Shown: positions 9,006 to 17,323, numbered from the stretch's first letter. The stretch: DNA of 64,000 nt from Thalassospira sp. MCCC 1A01148 (GCF_001613795.1 NZ_LPVZ01000018.1:186001-250000); one strand, 5' to 3'. The notes: generated from the sequence alone by a model not told the origin. Program-made: numbers and translations.

Positions 9006-10016
9006 TTATTTGATGGCGGAAATTTCTTCGTAATACGCGCCGTATTTGTCGCCGAAGCGCTCATTTACGAGCTTTTCCACACCGGAACGGAAGGCCGCAA
9101 CATCAAGACCGTCATCCGGACCGATGATGGTCATGCCCGCTTCCTTGAGCTTGGCAAGATCGCCTGCCTCTTTATCAAGGATGGTCTGGGACGCTTTCAT
9201 GCGCACGGTTTCCGCCGCCTTGGCAATGCCTTCCTTGATGTCATCAGGGAAGCTCTGCCACAGGTCTTCGTTGATCACGACGATCTCGGCGGCCGAAATA
9301 TGACCGGTCAGCATCATGTGTGACTGAACGTCATAAAGCTTGTGGTCCACGGCCACGTTTACCGGGTTTTCCTGGCCCTGAACAATGCCGGTGGCAAGGG
9401 CTGTGGGAACTTCCGACCAATCTACGGGCACCGGAACAGCGCCAAGGCCCTCGACCGCGGTCAGATAGACCGGTGACGGGATGGCACGGATTTTAACGCC
9501 ATTGAGGTCCGCCGGGGTTTTGACCGCCATGTTTGCCGTCAACTGACGGGTGCCGAAATAAAACGCATACAAAACGCGCATGCCGGTATTTTCAATCAGG
9601 CCCTGATTAAGGTCGGCCATGACCGGGGAGTCGATATCAACAACATTCATCAGGTGATCGTAATCGCGATAAAGATACGGGGTATCAAGCACACCGAAAT
9701 CTTCGTAAAGCGAGCTCAGCGCACCCGCAGTGTTGTGCGACAGTGCGATGGACCCCATGGAAACGCCTTCGGCGAGTTCCTGAATCTTGCCAAGCTGGGA
9801 TGACGGATAAACGTCGATCTTGACGGCACCACCCGTGTTTTTGGCGATTTCTTCGGCCAGCCAATCGGCCTGCATGCCGACAACGCTGGTCGGCGAATTC
9901 ATGTGGCCGTAATTGAGCTCATATTCCTGTGCGCTGGCGGTATGGGCCACGACAGAGATCGATGCAGCGGCGACGAGCGCGGTCGCCATTTGGCGGAACT
10001 TGCTTTGGATGACCAT
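9006..10016 (-). CDS. dctP: TRAP transporter substrate-binding protein (DctP)
   Basis: A 336-residue exported protein with a Sec signal peptide (cleavage probably after VVAHTASA, near residue 29) and a DctP fold. Family features include the central region MRVLYAFYFGTRQLTANMAVKTP, with the ligand-carboxylate arginine expected in VKIRAIPSPVYLT. It delivers an organic acid to DctQM. A strong ribosome site (GGGAGG) precedes the ATG. First gene of the operon, divergent from a LacI-type regulator. The ligand is unknown; the operon suggests a sugar acid such as apionate or a related tetronate/pentonate. Confidence 0.95.
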   Translation of the reverse strand: MVIQSKFRQMATALVAAASISVVAHTASAQEYELNYGHMNSPTSVVGMQADWLAEEIAKNTGGAVKIDVYPSSQLGKIQELAEGVSMGSIALSHNTAGALSSLYEDFGVLDTPYLYRDYDHLMNVVDIDSPVMADLNQGLIENTGMRVLYAFYFGTRQLTANMAVKTPADLNGVKIRAIPSPVYLTAVEGLGAVPVPVDWSEVPTALATGIVQGQENPVNVAVDHKLYDVQSHMMLTGHISAAEIVVINEDLWQSFPDDIKEGIAKAAETVRMKASQTILDKEAGDLAKLKEAGMTIIGPDDGLDVAAFRSGVEKLVNERFGDKYGAYYEEISAIK

Positions 10017-10122
10017 GGTTTCCTCCCGTGATGGTCTGATGGTTCTAGTCTATTTCAGGACTGTCTTGTTGCTCTTTTCCCTTGAATGATCTCAGAGTAC
10101 GTGAAACATATTGCCTCATCAA

Positions 10123-10139
10123 ACATCATAAAATGATGT
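10123..10139. promoter_or_regulatory. Probable LacI-family operator (palindrome)
   Basis: ACATCAT-AAA-ATGATGT is a perfect 7-bp inverted repeat. It is flanked by CATCAAA at 10117-10123 and TTTGATG at 10142-10148, which extend the symmetry imperfectly. It lies between the dctP start and the regulator start, just upstream of the regulator's ribosome site. LacI-family regulators commonly bind such sites to control themselves and a divergent operon. Confidence 0.5.
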
Positions 10140-10162
10140 GTTTTGATGTTTTTGAGGGTGCG

Positions 10163-11197
10163 ATGCCAAAAACAAGCGGGCCAATCATCAAGGATATTGC
10201 CGACCTTTCAGGGGTATCTCCGGCAACGGTCGACCGGGTGCTCAACAAGCGCCCCTGTGTGCGTGAACGCACGGCAAAGCGCGTACTTCAGGCAGCAAGC
10301 GAACTTGGCTATCTGCCCGAAACAGACACCCATGAAGTCTTCCGGCCCAAGCCGATGCGCGTGGTGTTTTTGTTGCCATCAGGTACGAACCCGTACCTCA
10401 AACTGCTGGGTGATCGCATCAAAACTGCGGCCGAGGCGACGACGGGCTATAACATCCGCGCGCGCGTCTATTTTATCGACAGTTTCAATCCGCAACTCCT
10501 GTCCGAGGCCTTGCGCCAGCATGGCGAAAAGGCCGATGGCATTGCCTTTATGGCGATTGATCATCCCCTCGTGCGTGAAACCGTCGCCGAATTGCAGGAT
10601 GCGGGCAAACACATCATTACCGTGGTATCGGACATTTCCGGTGTGCCGCATGCGGCCTATGTCGGGCTTGATAACCGGGCGGTCGGACGGACAGCGGGCT
10701 ATTTGCTCGGCCGGTTCATGGGGCCGAATCGCGGGCGGGTGGCGATGATTGCGGCCAGCCGCACCTATCGCGCCCATCAAGAACGCGAAATGGGATTCCT
10801 GTCGCTGATGGAAGAAGACTATCCCGATATCCGCGTGGTGGCGGCGCGTGAAGGCCATGATGATCGCAGTGAAAACTACCTGCACACCAAATCGCTTCTG
10901 GAAGAATATCCCGATCTGGTCGGGATTTATAATGTCGGCGGTTCGTCAGACGGGGTGGCACGCGCGCTGCGTGAAAGTGGCCGGGGACGCGACATCATCT
11001 TTATCGGTCATGGCCTGACCCCTGATACGCGGCGCTTTTTGCTTGAAGAGATCATGGATGTCGTCATCACCCAAAGCCCGGGCGTGATCGTGCAAAACAC
11101 CCTGCGGATTTTCGAAAACCTCCGCAACGGTCAGGCGGCTGATGAAGACGTCGCCAAACTCACCATGGAAGTCGTGGTGAAGGAAAACCTGCCATAA
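10163..11197 (+). CDS. LacI-family transcriptional regulator
   Basis: A 344-residue regulator: N-terminal LacI helix-turn-helix (IKDIADLSGVSPATVDRVLN, early residues) followed by a periplasmic-binding-protein-like ligand domain starting near PMRVVFLLPSG. I place the start at the ATG at 10163, which has a GAGGGTG ribosome site. An upstream ATG at 10082 in the same frame would add 27 residues without family features and would overlap the operator palindrome. Divergent from the TRAP/RuBisCO-like operon, so it probably responds to the transported compound or a pathway intermediate. Confidence 0.9.
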   Translation: MPKTSGPIIKDIADLSGVSPATVDRVLNKRPCVRERTAKRVLQAASELGYLPETDTHEVFRPKPMRVVFLLPSGTNPYLKLLGDRIKTAAEATTGYNIRARVYFIDSFNPQLLSEALRQHGEKADGIAFMAIDHPLVRETVAELQDAGKHIITVVSDISGVPHAAYVGLDNRAVGRTAGYLLGRFMGPNRGRVAMIAASRTYRAHQEREMGFLSLMEEDYPDIRVVAAREGHDDRSENYLHTKSLLEEYPDLVGIYNVGGSSDGVARALRESGRGRDIIFIGHGLTPDTRRFLLEEIMDVVITQSPGVIVQNTLRIFENLRNGQAADEDVAKLTMEVVVKENLP

Positions 11198-11586
11198 GGC
11201 GGGGGCGCAAAACCCGTAAAATCAGATGGTTACGAGACATTGTCTGGCGCGCGATGCCATGCGTGCAGGATTGCCTCATCTTCTGGATAGGAAATTAATC
11301 CTTTACAATGAGAACAAAAAGGGATTATAGCTTGCATATCAACACCGGAATTGCATCTGGAAGTAAGCCTTGCCTGATGAAGGCGGGCTGACAAGGCGGC
11401 GGTCAAAGCTGCTGATATGCGCGGGTGGAAAGCCGCCCTTGGGGACATCACAAACCATTCATCGTACCGGCGTGCATTGAGAAATGCGCGGGCGGGATAA
11501 CTGTATCCATTTTCTGGATCTGGTGCGGTGAAGGTGCGGTTGCAGGCCCGGTGGATTGAGCAGGCATTACCTAGCAGGAGGGCGAC
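11198..11586. other. Non-coding gap between the LacI regulator and the phage-like island
   Basis: No convincing gene is seen. A 193-codon open frame on the minus strand (11230-11811) runs across this gap into the next gene but has no recognisable protein features or ribosome site. This is the left edge of the phage-like island. No integrase, tRNA gene or clear att repeat is visible here. Confidence 0.5.
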
Positions 11587-12027
11587 GTGACCGAACAACG
11601 ACTTTTTCCCAAACCACTTTCTGCGCGCGACATCACCCCTTTTTCCAGTGCCCGGCAGGCGTGGTTCTGGTTCGTGCGCTGTCAGACAGCCAGGATCGAA
11701 GGCGCGCGTGTGGTGGCCGACGCGGGCGAGGTGGTGCGCCCCTGTGACCCTGATGATGTTTATAACGCGGTGATGCGCCTTAAAAAGGGCGGCATTCTGG
11801 GCGACCGGCATTTGCAGGTACTGGAATATTTTGGCCTCGTCGAACGCGAACCCGATGCCCGCGATCCACGTGAAAAGGACAAGGGTGATTTATGGCAACA
11901 GGCCCTTGATGCGCTTGAAAATGTGCTGATCACACGCGGCATTGTCAAACGCGGGCGTGATGAAAGTTTCCATCACGAGGATGTTGCCGTGGAACTGGGT
12001 GGGGATCTGTCGCCATGCGGGATGTAA
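11587..12027 (+). CDS. Hypothetical protein at the left edge of the phage-like island
   Basis: A 146-residue protein with a GTG start preceded by AGGAGG. The sequence is charged and mostly helical (for example VYNAVMRLKKGGILGDRHLQVLEYFGLVERE), with no membrane helix or signal peptide, and I do not recognise a family. The helix pattern with a turn near residues 60-85 could be a small DNA-binding or regulatory protein. It overlaps the next gene by 13 bases, so the two are probably co-translated. It lies immediately upstream of the virion genes and could be phage-derived or a regulator of the island. Confidence 0.6.
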   Translation: MTEQRLFPKPLSARDITPFSSARQAWFWFVRCQTARIEGARVVADAGEVVRPCDPDDVYNAVMRLKKGGILGDRHLQVLEYFGLVEREPDARDPREKDKGDLWQQALDALENVLITRGIVKRGRDESFHHEDVAVELGGDLSPCGM

Positions 12028-12539
12028 CCAACGTTCTCAAACAAGCCAAAACCGCCGAAACGGCGCAGGAATCGGCCGGTCCATGGATGGATCACTGGGC
12101 TGACCAATCTGCTTCAGGGCGCGAGGTTTCGGTGCTTGTCGTCTTTGCCGATGCCCCGGAAAAGCGATTGTTGCGTATCCTGAAACCGGGATTTCGTCAT
12201 TGCTTTGTACTGGTTTCGGGGGTGCGGGCCGGGGAATGGATTTGCCTTGATCCGCAAAGCCATCGGGTGCGTTGTGAAAGCTGGTGCTATTCGCCGATCT
12301 TTGATCCGGCGGCCTATTATCGTGGCCTTGGCTTTCACTGTATCTGGGCGCGGTATCCGGCCTCGGTTGCGCACAAGGTCCGCTTTGGCCCGATGAGCTG
12401 TGTGGAGCTGGTCAAACGCCTTTTGGGCATTTCGGCCTTCTGGATCGTCACCCCCTGGCAGCTCTATCGCCATCTGCAACAGCGGGCTGAAAACCCTGAT
12501 CAGATCGGCGATGTGTTTTTTTCTGAAAAATGTTCTTGA
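12015..12539 (+). CDS. Hypothetical protein, possible papain-like fold, in the phage-like island
   Basis: A 174-residue protein overlapping the preceding gene. It contains RHCFVLVSG (His-Cys) and, later, FGPMSCVELVKRLLG with a conserved-looking cysteine at the start of a helix, an arrangement like that in permuted papain-like (NlpC/P60-type) proteins. No full catalytic set can be assigned by eye, so the enzyme idea is weak. It is followed by a strong terminator (12587-12620). With the preceding gene it forms a two-gene unit separate from the virion operon. Confidence 0.6.
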   Translation: MRDVTNVLKQAKTAETAQESAGPWMDHWADQSASGREVSVLVVFADAPEKRLLRILKPGFRHCFVLVSGVRAGEWICLDPQSHRVRCESWCYSPIFDPAAYYRGLGFHCIWARYPASVAHKVRFGPMSCVELVKRLLGISAFWIVTPWQLYRHLQQRAENPDQIGDVFFSEKCS

Positions 12540-12586
12540 TTTGTTCTTTTTAGTGTGGCATAAGAGACAAATCAACGCCACAGATG

Positions 12587-12620
12587 CGCCCGCAGGGTTC
12601 CGACCCTTGCGGGCGTTTTT
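12587..12620 (+). terminator. Rho-independent terminator
   Basis: CGCCCGCAGGG pairs with CCCTTGCGGGCG (12604-12615, one bulged base), followed by TTTTT. It closes the two-gene unit before the portal operon. Confidence 0.8.
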
Positions 12621-12650
12621 GCGTTTGGGGTGATGGAGCGCGCCGCTCCG

Positions 12651-12726
12651 GATCCCCGCCTTCGCGGGGATGACGGTGCCCAAAACAGTGCATGGAACGA
12701 ACGTCGTTCCCGCGCAGGCGGGAACC
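12651..12726. repeat. BIME-like palindromic repeat, copy 1
   Basis: Two facing hairpins: a GATCCCCGC..GCGGGGATGACGG unit (12651-12676) and a CGTTCCCGC..GCGGGAACC unit (12701-12726), joined by a short spacer containing CATGGAACGAACG. Near-identical composite units occur at 14782, 16840 and 39523, and an inverted variant at 19976. Confidence 0.85.
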
Positions 12727-12775
12727 CGAACCGCAAGCTAAAAGCACATATTGATCTTCAAACCCGGAGGCCCCG

Positions 12776-13012
12776 ATGGGAAGTCTGTTTTCCACGCCGA
12801 AACCAGCACGTGCCGCGCCGCCGGTCCCAATGCGAACGGCGACCGAGCACGAAGCCGACACCAGTGCCGAAGATGCCGCACGATCTGCCCGGACCGAGGC
12901 GCTTGAACGCCGCCGGTATGGCCGTGCCAGCCTGATCGGGACAAGTTATCGCGGGCTTTTGACGGACCGCATCGCCAAGGTGGGCGGTGGCAAGAACCTG
13001 TTGGGGGAATAG
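12776..13012 (+). CDS. Small phage-type protein upstream of the portal gene
   Basis: A 78-residue protein, basic at both ends with an Ala/Glu/Arg-rich centre, ending in LLTDRIAKVGGGKNLLGE. The CGGAGG ribosome site fixes the ATG. It ends 2 bases before the portal start. Small proteins in this position are common in T7-like structural operons, but I cannot assign a function. Confidence 0.7.
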   Translation: MGSLFSTPKPARAAPPVPMRTATEHEADTSAEDAARSARTEALERRRYGRASLIGTSYRGLLTDRIAKVGGGKNLLGE

Positions 13013-13014
13013 GC

Positions 13015-14538
13015 ATGGCGAAATCGCAAAAGGCAGTGGCTGAGGACAAGGCAACCGATGGGGCAGATATCACCCAGTTGCGCGCCCGCTTTCAAAAGGC
13101 GATGGAACGCCGGCGCAACTGGATTGCCCATTGGCAGGATTGCTATGAATTTGCCCTGCCACAGCGCAATGCGGCAGCCAGCAACCAGACCAATGGCGGC
13201 AAGCGCCTGGATCGGGTGTTTGACGCAACCGCATCGGATGCGGTCGAACAGCTTGCCGCCAGCCTGATGGCCGAAATCACCCCGCCCGGTGGCGGCTGGT
13301 TTGAATTGGAGCCCGGCGGTAATGTCGCCAATGCGGACCGACAGGTTTTGACTGAGCAACTTGGCCGGGCCGTTCGGATTTTGCAGGGGCATTTTGATCG
13401 GTCGAACTTTGCCGTCGAAATGCATCAGGCGTTTCTGGATCTGGTGACGGCCGGGACTGCATGCTTGCGGCTGGAAAAGGCCGATTTGCACAGCCCGTCT
13501 GCTTTGCGCTTTACCGCCGTGCCGTTGCGCGATCTGGCGTTTGAAGAACGATCGGATGGCAAGATGGATGCGGTGTTTCGCAAACTGGCACTTACCCGCG
13601 CGGAAATCCTTGCAACCTGGCCGGGGGCAAAGGGTTTTGGCGGTGATGATCGCGATGACAAGGACGCGCCGAAACGCATCACCGTGATCGAGGCCGTGCT
13701 TCCGGCAACGGATCACAAAACCGGCTATGAACTGTGTGTGTTTCGCGAAGACGGGGACGCCAATACCCATGATCTGATCTATCGCGACCGGTTTGATGTG
13801 TCGCCCTATATCGCCTTTCGCTGGATGAAGGCACCGGGCGAGATTTATGGCCGGTCCCCGGTGATGAAGGCGCTGCCCGACATCAAGACCGCGAATAAGG
13901 TTGTCGAACTGGTTTTGAAAAATGCCTCCATAGCGGTGACGGGTATCTGGCAGGCCGATGATGATGGCGTTCTGAACCCGGCAACCATCCGGTTGGTGCC
14001 GGGCAGCATCATCCCCAAGGCCGTTGGATCGGCCGGGCTCAAACCGCTTGAGGCACCGGGGCGCTTTGATGTGTCTGATCTTGTGCTCTCAGACCTGCGC
14101 GATCGCATTCGGCGCTGCTTGCTGGCCGATCGGTTGGGCCAGACCGATCAACCGGGCATGACCGCGACCGAGGTGCTTGAACGCGCATCGGAAAACGCCC
14201 GACTTCTGGGTGCAACCTATGGCCGGTTGCAGGCGGAATTGCTCTATCCGCTGATCCGGCGTGCGCTTTATCTCCTGACCCAAACAGGCGAACTTCCCGA
14301 CATCCCGCTGGATGGCGATGTTGTGGTGCTACGTCATGCAGCCCCCTTGGCGCAATTGCCCAAACGGGTGCAGGCGGGACAGGCGCTTGATTGGCTGTCA
14401 CGCATCGCGGCCCTTGGCCCTGATGCCTTGGCAGAGGTCGATCTGCCCGTGATGGTCCGCTGGCTTGCCGATCAGTTTGGTGTGCCCGACCATTTGTTGC
14501 GGCCAAGCCTGCCCCCTGAAATCGCGGAGGCGGTGTGA
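13015..14538 (+). CDS. Phage portal (head-to-tail connector) protein, T7 gp8-like
   Basis: A 507-residue protein typical in size and sequence of podovirus head-tail connectors. Early residues RRNWIAHWQDCYEFALPQ and FDATASDAVEQLAASLMAEITPP, then GEIYGRSPVMKALPDIKTANKV and QPGMTATEVLERASENA, are signature stretches of this family. Twelve copies would form the ring at the capsid vertex through which DNA is packaged by the terminase. It is intact. Its stop overlaps the next gene (TGATG). Confidence 0.93.
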   Translation: MAKSQKAVAEDKATDGADITQLRARFQKAMERRRNWIAHWQDCYEFALPQRNAAASNQTNGGKRLDRVFDATASDAVEQLAASLMAEITPPGGGWFELEPGGNVANADRQVLTEQLGRAVRILQGHFDRSNFAVEMHQAFLDLVTAGTACLRLEKADLHSPSALRFTAVPLRDLAFEERSDGKMDAVFRKLALTRAEILATWPGAKGFGGDDRDDKDAPKRITVIEAVLPATDHKTGYELCVFREDGDANTHDLIYRDRFDVSPYIAFRWMKAPGEIYGRSPVMKALPDIKTANKVVELVLKNASIAVTGIWQADDDGVLNPATIRLVPGSIIPKAVGSAGLKPLEAPGRFDVSDLVLSDLRDRIRRCLLADRLGQTDQPGMTATEVLERASENARLLGATYGRLQAELLYPLIRRALYLLTQTGELPDIPLDGDVVVLRHAAPLAQLPKRVQAGQALDWLSRIAALGPDALAEVDLPVMVRWLADQFGVPDHLLRPSLPPEIAEAV

Positions 14539-14783
14539 TGGTTGAGAACGGATGGGACTGGTTTGAGGCCGAGAACGAGTGCTTGAGCGAGGACGGCACT
14601 GACCACTGGCAGGCTTGTTTTGAAAGTGACGCCGGAGCAAAGGTGCTGGCCGATCTTGAACGCCATTTTCTGCACACAGCCCTTGGCCCGGATGCCAGCA
14701 CTGCGGCGATCTGGATGCGCGAAGGGAAGCGCGCGCTGGTACTGCAGATCAAGCGGCTGGCAGAGCGTTCCGCCGCAGATTGA
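14538..14783 (+). CDS. Small hypothetical phage protein between portal and scaffold
   Basis: An 81-residue acidic protein starting at the ATG at 14538, which overlaps the portal stop (TGATG) and has GGAGG 7 bases upstream. A GTG 3 bases earlier is less well spaced. No family recognised. Its stop codon is embedded in the first bases of a palindromic repeat. Confidence 0.7.
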   Translation: MVENGWDWFEAENECLSEDGTDHWQACFESDAGAKVLADLERHFLHTALGPDASTAAIWMREGKRALVLQIKRLAERSAAD

Positions 14784-14858
14784 TCCCCGCCTTCGCGGGG
14801 ATGACGGTACCCAAAACAGCTGCATGGAACGAACGTCATTCCCGCGAAAGCGGGAACC
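14782..14858. repeat. BIME-like palindromic repeat, copy 2
   Basis: Same composite as copy 1: a GATCCCCGC hairpin, the GCATGGAACGAACG spacer, and a CATTCCCGC/GCGGGAACC hairpin. The repeat begins within the TGA of the preceding gene, so it sits as tightly as possible between two virion genes. Confidence 0.88.
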
Positions 14859-14909
14859 TCGCACCACACGTCCCAATCAAAGTTTGACACCATTTAGCGG
14901 AGTGTTCGC

Positions 14910-15560
14910 ATGACAACCGAACCCGACCTTCTCGCACCGGAAACCGAGACGCCGGAAGCACCGGAAGCAGAAGAAACACCCGAGCGGACTGATATCGAAA
15001 GCGAAGTGCCAGAAACCCACCTGGACGCCGCAGCCCTCGCCGATCTGGTACCCGAAACACCGGATGCTTACGCAATCACGCTTGCAGATGGCATGGAAGA
15101 TATCGATGCCGATCTCAACCAGCGCCTGCATGCGGCAGGCTTCAGCAACGCGCAGGCTCAACTGGTTTATGATCTGGCAGGGGAAGTTCTTTCACCGCTT
15201 CTGGGTGATCTTGATCAGGCGGCACAGCGCGCGACCGACCGTGCGGCATTGGCGGCCGAGTTTGGCGGGGCGGAAAGCTGGAAAAAGCTGGCCCCGAAAA
15301 TCGAAAGCTGGGGCAAGGCCAACCTGCCCGAGGCCGCCTTTGAGATGCTCTGTCAAAGTGCCGATGGTGTGCGTGCCATGCATCGCATGATGGCGCAAAA
15401 CACTGAAGCCGTCCTTGGCAAAGCTGATGGCGGGGCCGGGGATACAAACCTTCGCTCCGAAATCCGGCGCAAGATGAATGATCCGCGCTATTGGCGGGAT
15501 CGCGATCCGGCGCTGGTGGCCGAGGTGCAGGCGGATTTCGCCCGGCTTTCCGGGGAATAG
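14910..15560 (+). CDS. Phage scaffolding / capsid assembly protein
   Basis: A 216-residue very acidic protein. The first ~55 residues are rich in Glu/Pro/Thr, the rest helical (LVYDLAGEVLSPLLGDLDQAAQRATDRAAL), ending in a segment RRKMNDPRYWRDRDPALVAEVQ. Low complexity, acidity and position between portal and capsid are those of T7 gp9-type scaffolds, which guide procapsid assembly and then leave. Sequence similarity alone is weak, so the call rests mostly on position and composition. Confidence 0.8.
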   Translation: MTTEPDLLAPETETPEAPEAEETPERTDIESEVPETHLDAAALADLVPETPDAYAITLADGMEDIDADLNQRLHAAGFSNAQAQLVYDLAGEVLSPLLGDLDQAAQRATDRAALAAEFGGAESWKKLAPKIESWGKANLPEAAFEMLCQSADGVRAMHRMMAQNTEAVLGKADGGAGDTNLRSEIRRKMNDPRYWRDRDPALVAEVQADFARLSGE

Positions 15561-15586
15561 CCCAGGTAATTGCCCAAGTCCTGCGC

Positions 15587-15715
15587 CTAGAACAGCTTGT
15601 CGGCGCGATCAAATACCGCACTGACATAATCCGGGATCGGGGTCAGCGGCAAAATAAAATAGCCCGCAACACCAAGCCCGATCAGGCAGAACACAAGCAA
15701 AACCGACTTCTTCAC
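15587..15715 (-). CDS. Possible 42-residue single-pass membrane protein, antisense to the virion operon
   Basis: A short minus-strand frame starting at a GTG reads KKSVLLVFCLIGLGVAGYF then LPLTPIPDYVSAVFDRADKLF: a basic N-terminus, one hydrophobic helix and a short soluble tail. The long gap in which it lies (15561-15993) contains no plus-strand gene. The ribosome site is weak, and an open frame continues upstream to 16000 without protein-like sequence. It could be a host-type small membrane protein inserted in the phage operon, or chance. Confidence 0.4.
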   Translation of the reverse strand: MKKSVLLVFCLIGLGVAGYFILPLTPIPDYVSAVFDRADKLF

Positions 15716-15993
15716 AGCAGATACTCTTTTTCTTTGTCTTGTTGTTTTTCCGGGACCGGACCGCGCGGAAAAGCCCGTCAGGTGCAACAGGTCGGGGCAA
15801 ATCCTGCGCGTGTCCCATGGAACCTCAAGGAAAAGGTTCCCTGTAACAGCGTTCTTAAACCACCAAACCTTGGCCGGAAAATGACCGGTTTTGGGGCAAT
15901 TGTGGCACTGGCCTTTTGGGGCAGCGCAATTGATCCCCGGCGGCTGCCTGCAATCACGACAAAACCATATCTGAAACAAGGGGATAAAAGGCG

Positions 15994-16809
15994 ATGACAA
16001 CCACGATTGATCAAAGCTTCATCGACCATTTTCAGGCCGATGTGCATCAGGCCTATCAACGCATGGGATCAAAACTGCGCAACACGGTGCGGGTGAAAAA
16101 CGCAATCAAGGGCGCGACCACTGTTTTCCAGAAAGTCGGCAAGGGCACGGCCACCACCAAGGCCCGACATGGCAAGGTGCCGGTGATGAATGTCGATCAC
16201 GAGGCGGTCCGGTGCGACCTGCGCGATTACTATGCTGGCGACTGGGTTGATGCACTGGACGAGCTTAAAATCAACCATGATGAAAAGATGGTTCTGGCCA
16301 ATGCCGGGGCGTATGCGCTGGGCCGCAAGACCGACGAGCTGATCATCAATGCCCTGGTCGGCGCCGATGATGTCGTGCCCGATAATACCGAGGGCATGAC
16401 CCTTGATAAGGTGATGATGGCGTTCGAGGGTCTTGGCGATCGCGATGTGCCCGATGACGGGCAGCGCTATGCGATTGTCGGCTGGAAACAGTGGTCGGAA
16501 CTTCTCCTGATCGATGAATTTTCGCGATCTGACTATATCGGCGATGAAGACCTTCCGTGGAAGGGCACACAAGCCAAACGCTGGCTTGGCACGCTTTGGA
16601 TGCCCCATTCGGGCCTTCCGGTCGCAAGCGGCATTCGGTCCTGCTTCTGGTATCACCGCACCGCGATTGGTCACGCCATCGGCTCGGACGTTCAGTCTGA
16701 CATTACCTGGCATGGCGATCACGCGGCGCACTTTGTCAATAACTCCATGAGCCAGGGGGCCGCGCTCATTGATGGCGATGGCGTGGTCTGCCTGAAAGCA
16801 CAGGAATAG
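15994..16809 (+). CDS. Phage major capsid protein
   Basis: A 271-residue protein located after the scaffold, with capsid-like features: N-terminal FIDHFQADVHQAYQRMGSKLRNTVR, a central EKMVLANAGAYALGRKTDELIINAL and a C-terminal strand-rich part ending GAALIDGDGVVCLKAQE. The size and composition match capsid proteins of short-tailed phages. It has its own ribosome site (AAGGGG about 12 bases upstream) and sits after a 433-base gap, consistent with a separate strong promoter for the most abundant virion protein. Intact. Confidence 0.87.
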   Translation: MTTTIDQSFIDHFQADVHQAYQRMGSKLRNTVRVKNAIKGATTVFQKVGKGTATTKARHGKVPVMNVDHEAVRCDLRDYYAGDWVDALDELKINHDEKMVLANAGAYALGRKTDELIINALVGADDVVPDNTEGMTLDKVMMAFEGLGDRDVPDDGQRYAIVGWKQWSELLLIDEFSRSDYIGDEDLPWKGTQAKRWLGTLWMPHSGLPVASGIRSCFWYHRTAIGHAIGSDVQSDITWHGDHAAHFVNNSMSQGAALIDGDGVVCLKAQE

Positions 16810-16839
16810 CGCCCCCGAACGCTTGAACCCGTGGCCCGG

Positions 16840-16917
16840 GATCCCCGCCTGCGCGGGGATGACGGTGTCTGGGGTCTGTGCATGGAACGAACGTCATTCC
16901 CGCGAAGGCGGGAACCT
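16840..16917. repeat. BIME-like palindromic repeat, copy 3
   Basis: A GATCCCCGC-CTGC-GCGGGGATGACGG hairpin, the CATGGAACGAACG spacer and a CATTCCCGC/GCGGGAACC hairpin, between the capsid gene and the next small gene. Confidence 0.88.
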
Positions 16918-16952
16918 CGACCCGCAAGCTCAAAACCAAACAGGAGCCCGAA

Positions 16953-17228
16953 ATGGCAGAAGGTTTCAAAGCCAGAAACCTCAGTGTTCTGGCATACGCC
17001 AACGGCTTTACGCTGTGGCACTACATCACCCCGGACGTCGCCGCCGACGTTGACACCGCCGATTACTTTGCCGATGCGCGCGACATGCTGCGCGTCGGCG
17101 ATTTCATCATCGCCAACACCAACCGCGACGCCACCATGTCCGGCGGCCTGTTCGTCGTCGCAAGTGCGGGTGCAGGCGGTGTCGATGTCCGCGACATGAC
17201 GGCAATCGGTACCTCAAACACCGACTGA
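16953..17228 (+). CDS. Small phage protein following the capsid gene
   Basis: A 91-residue protein (start ATG 16953, AGGAG ribosome site) with FTLWHYITPDVAADVDTADY and VGDFIIANTNRDA. Compact, without signal peptide or membrane helix. Position next to the capsid gene suggests a head-decoration or head-completion protein, but no family is recognised. Followed by a strong terminator. Confidence 0.72.
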   Translation: MAEGFKARNLSVLAYANGFTLWHYITPDVAADVDTADYFADARDMLRVGDFIIANTNRDATMSGGLFVVASAGAGGVDVRDMTAIGTSNTD

Positions 17229-17271
17229 TCGCACACCCTCGATTCACGCTTTTCATCCTCCCTCAACCTCG

Positions 17272-17303
17272 CCCCGGTGACAGATGTTACCGGGGTTTCT
17301 TTT
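17272..17303 (+). terminator. Rho-independent terminator after the head genes
   Basis: CCCCGGT (17272-17278) pairs with ACCGGGG (17289-17295), followed by TTTCTTTT. The same pattern (CCCCGG hairpin, T-rich tail, ribosome site) recurs before each collar gene. Its position after the capsid region recalls the T7 late terminator. Confidence 0.8.
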
Positions 17304-17323
17304 GACCAGAACAAGGATTGTTT

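Noticed and set aside
11230-11811. A 193-codon minus-strand frame at the left edge of the island
   Set aside because: It overlaps a plus-strand gene with a perfect AGGAGG site and has no recognisable features.
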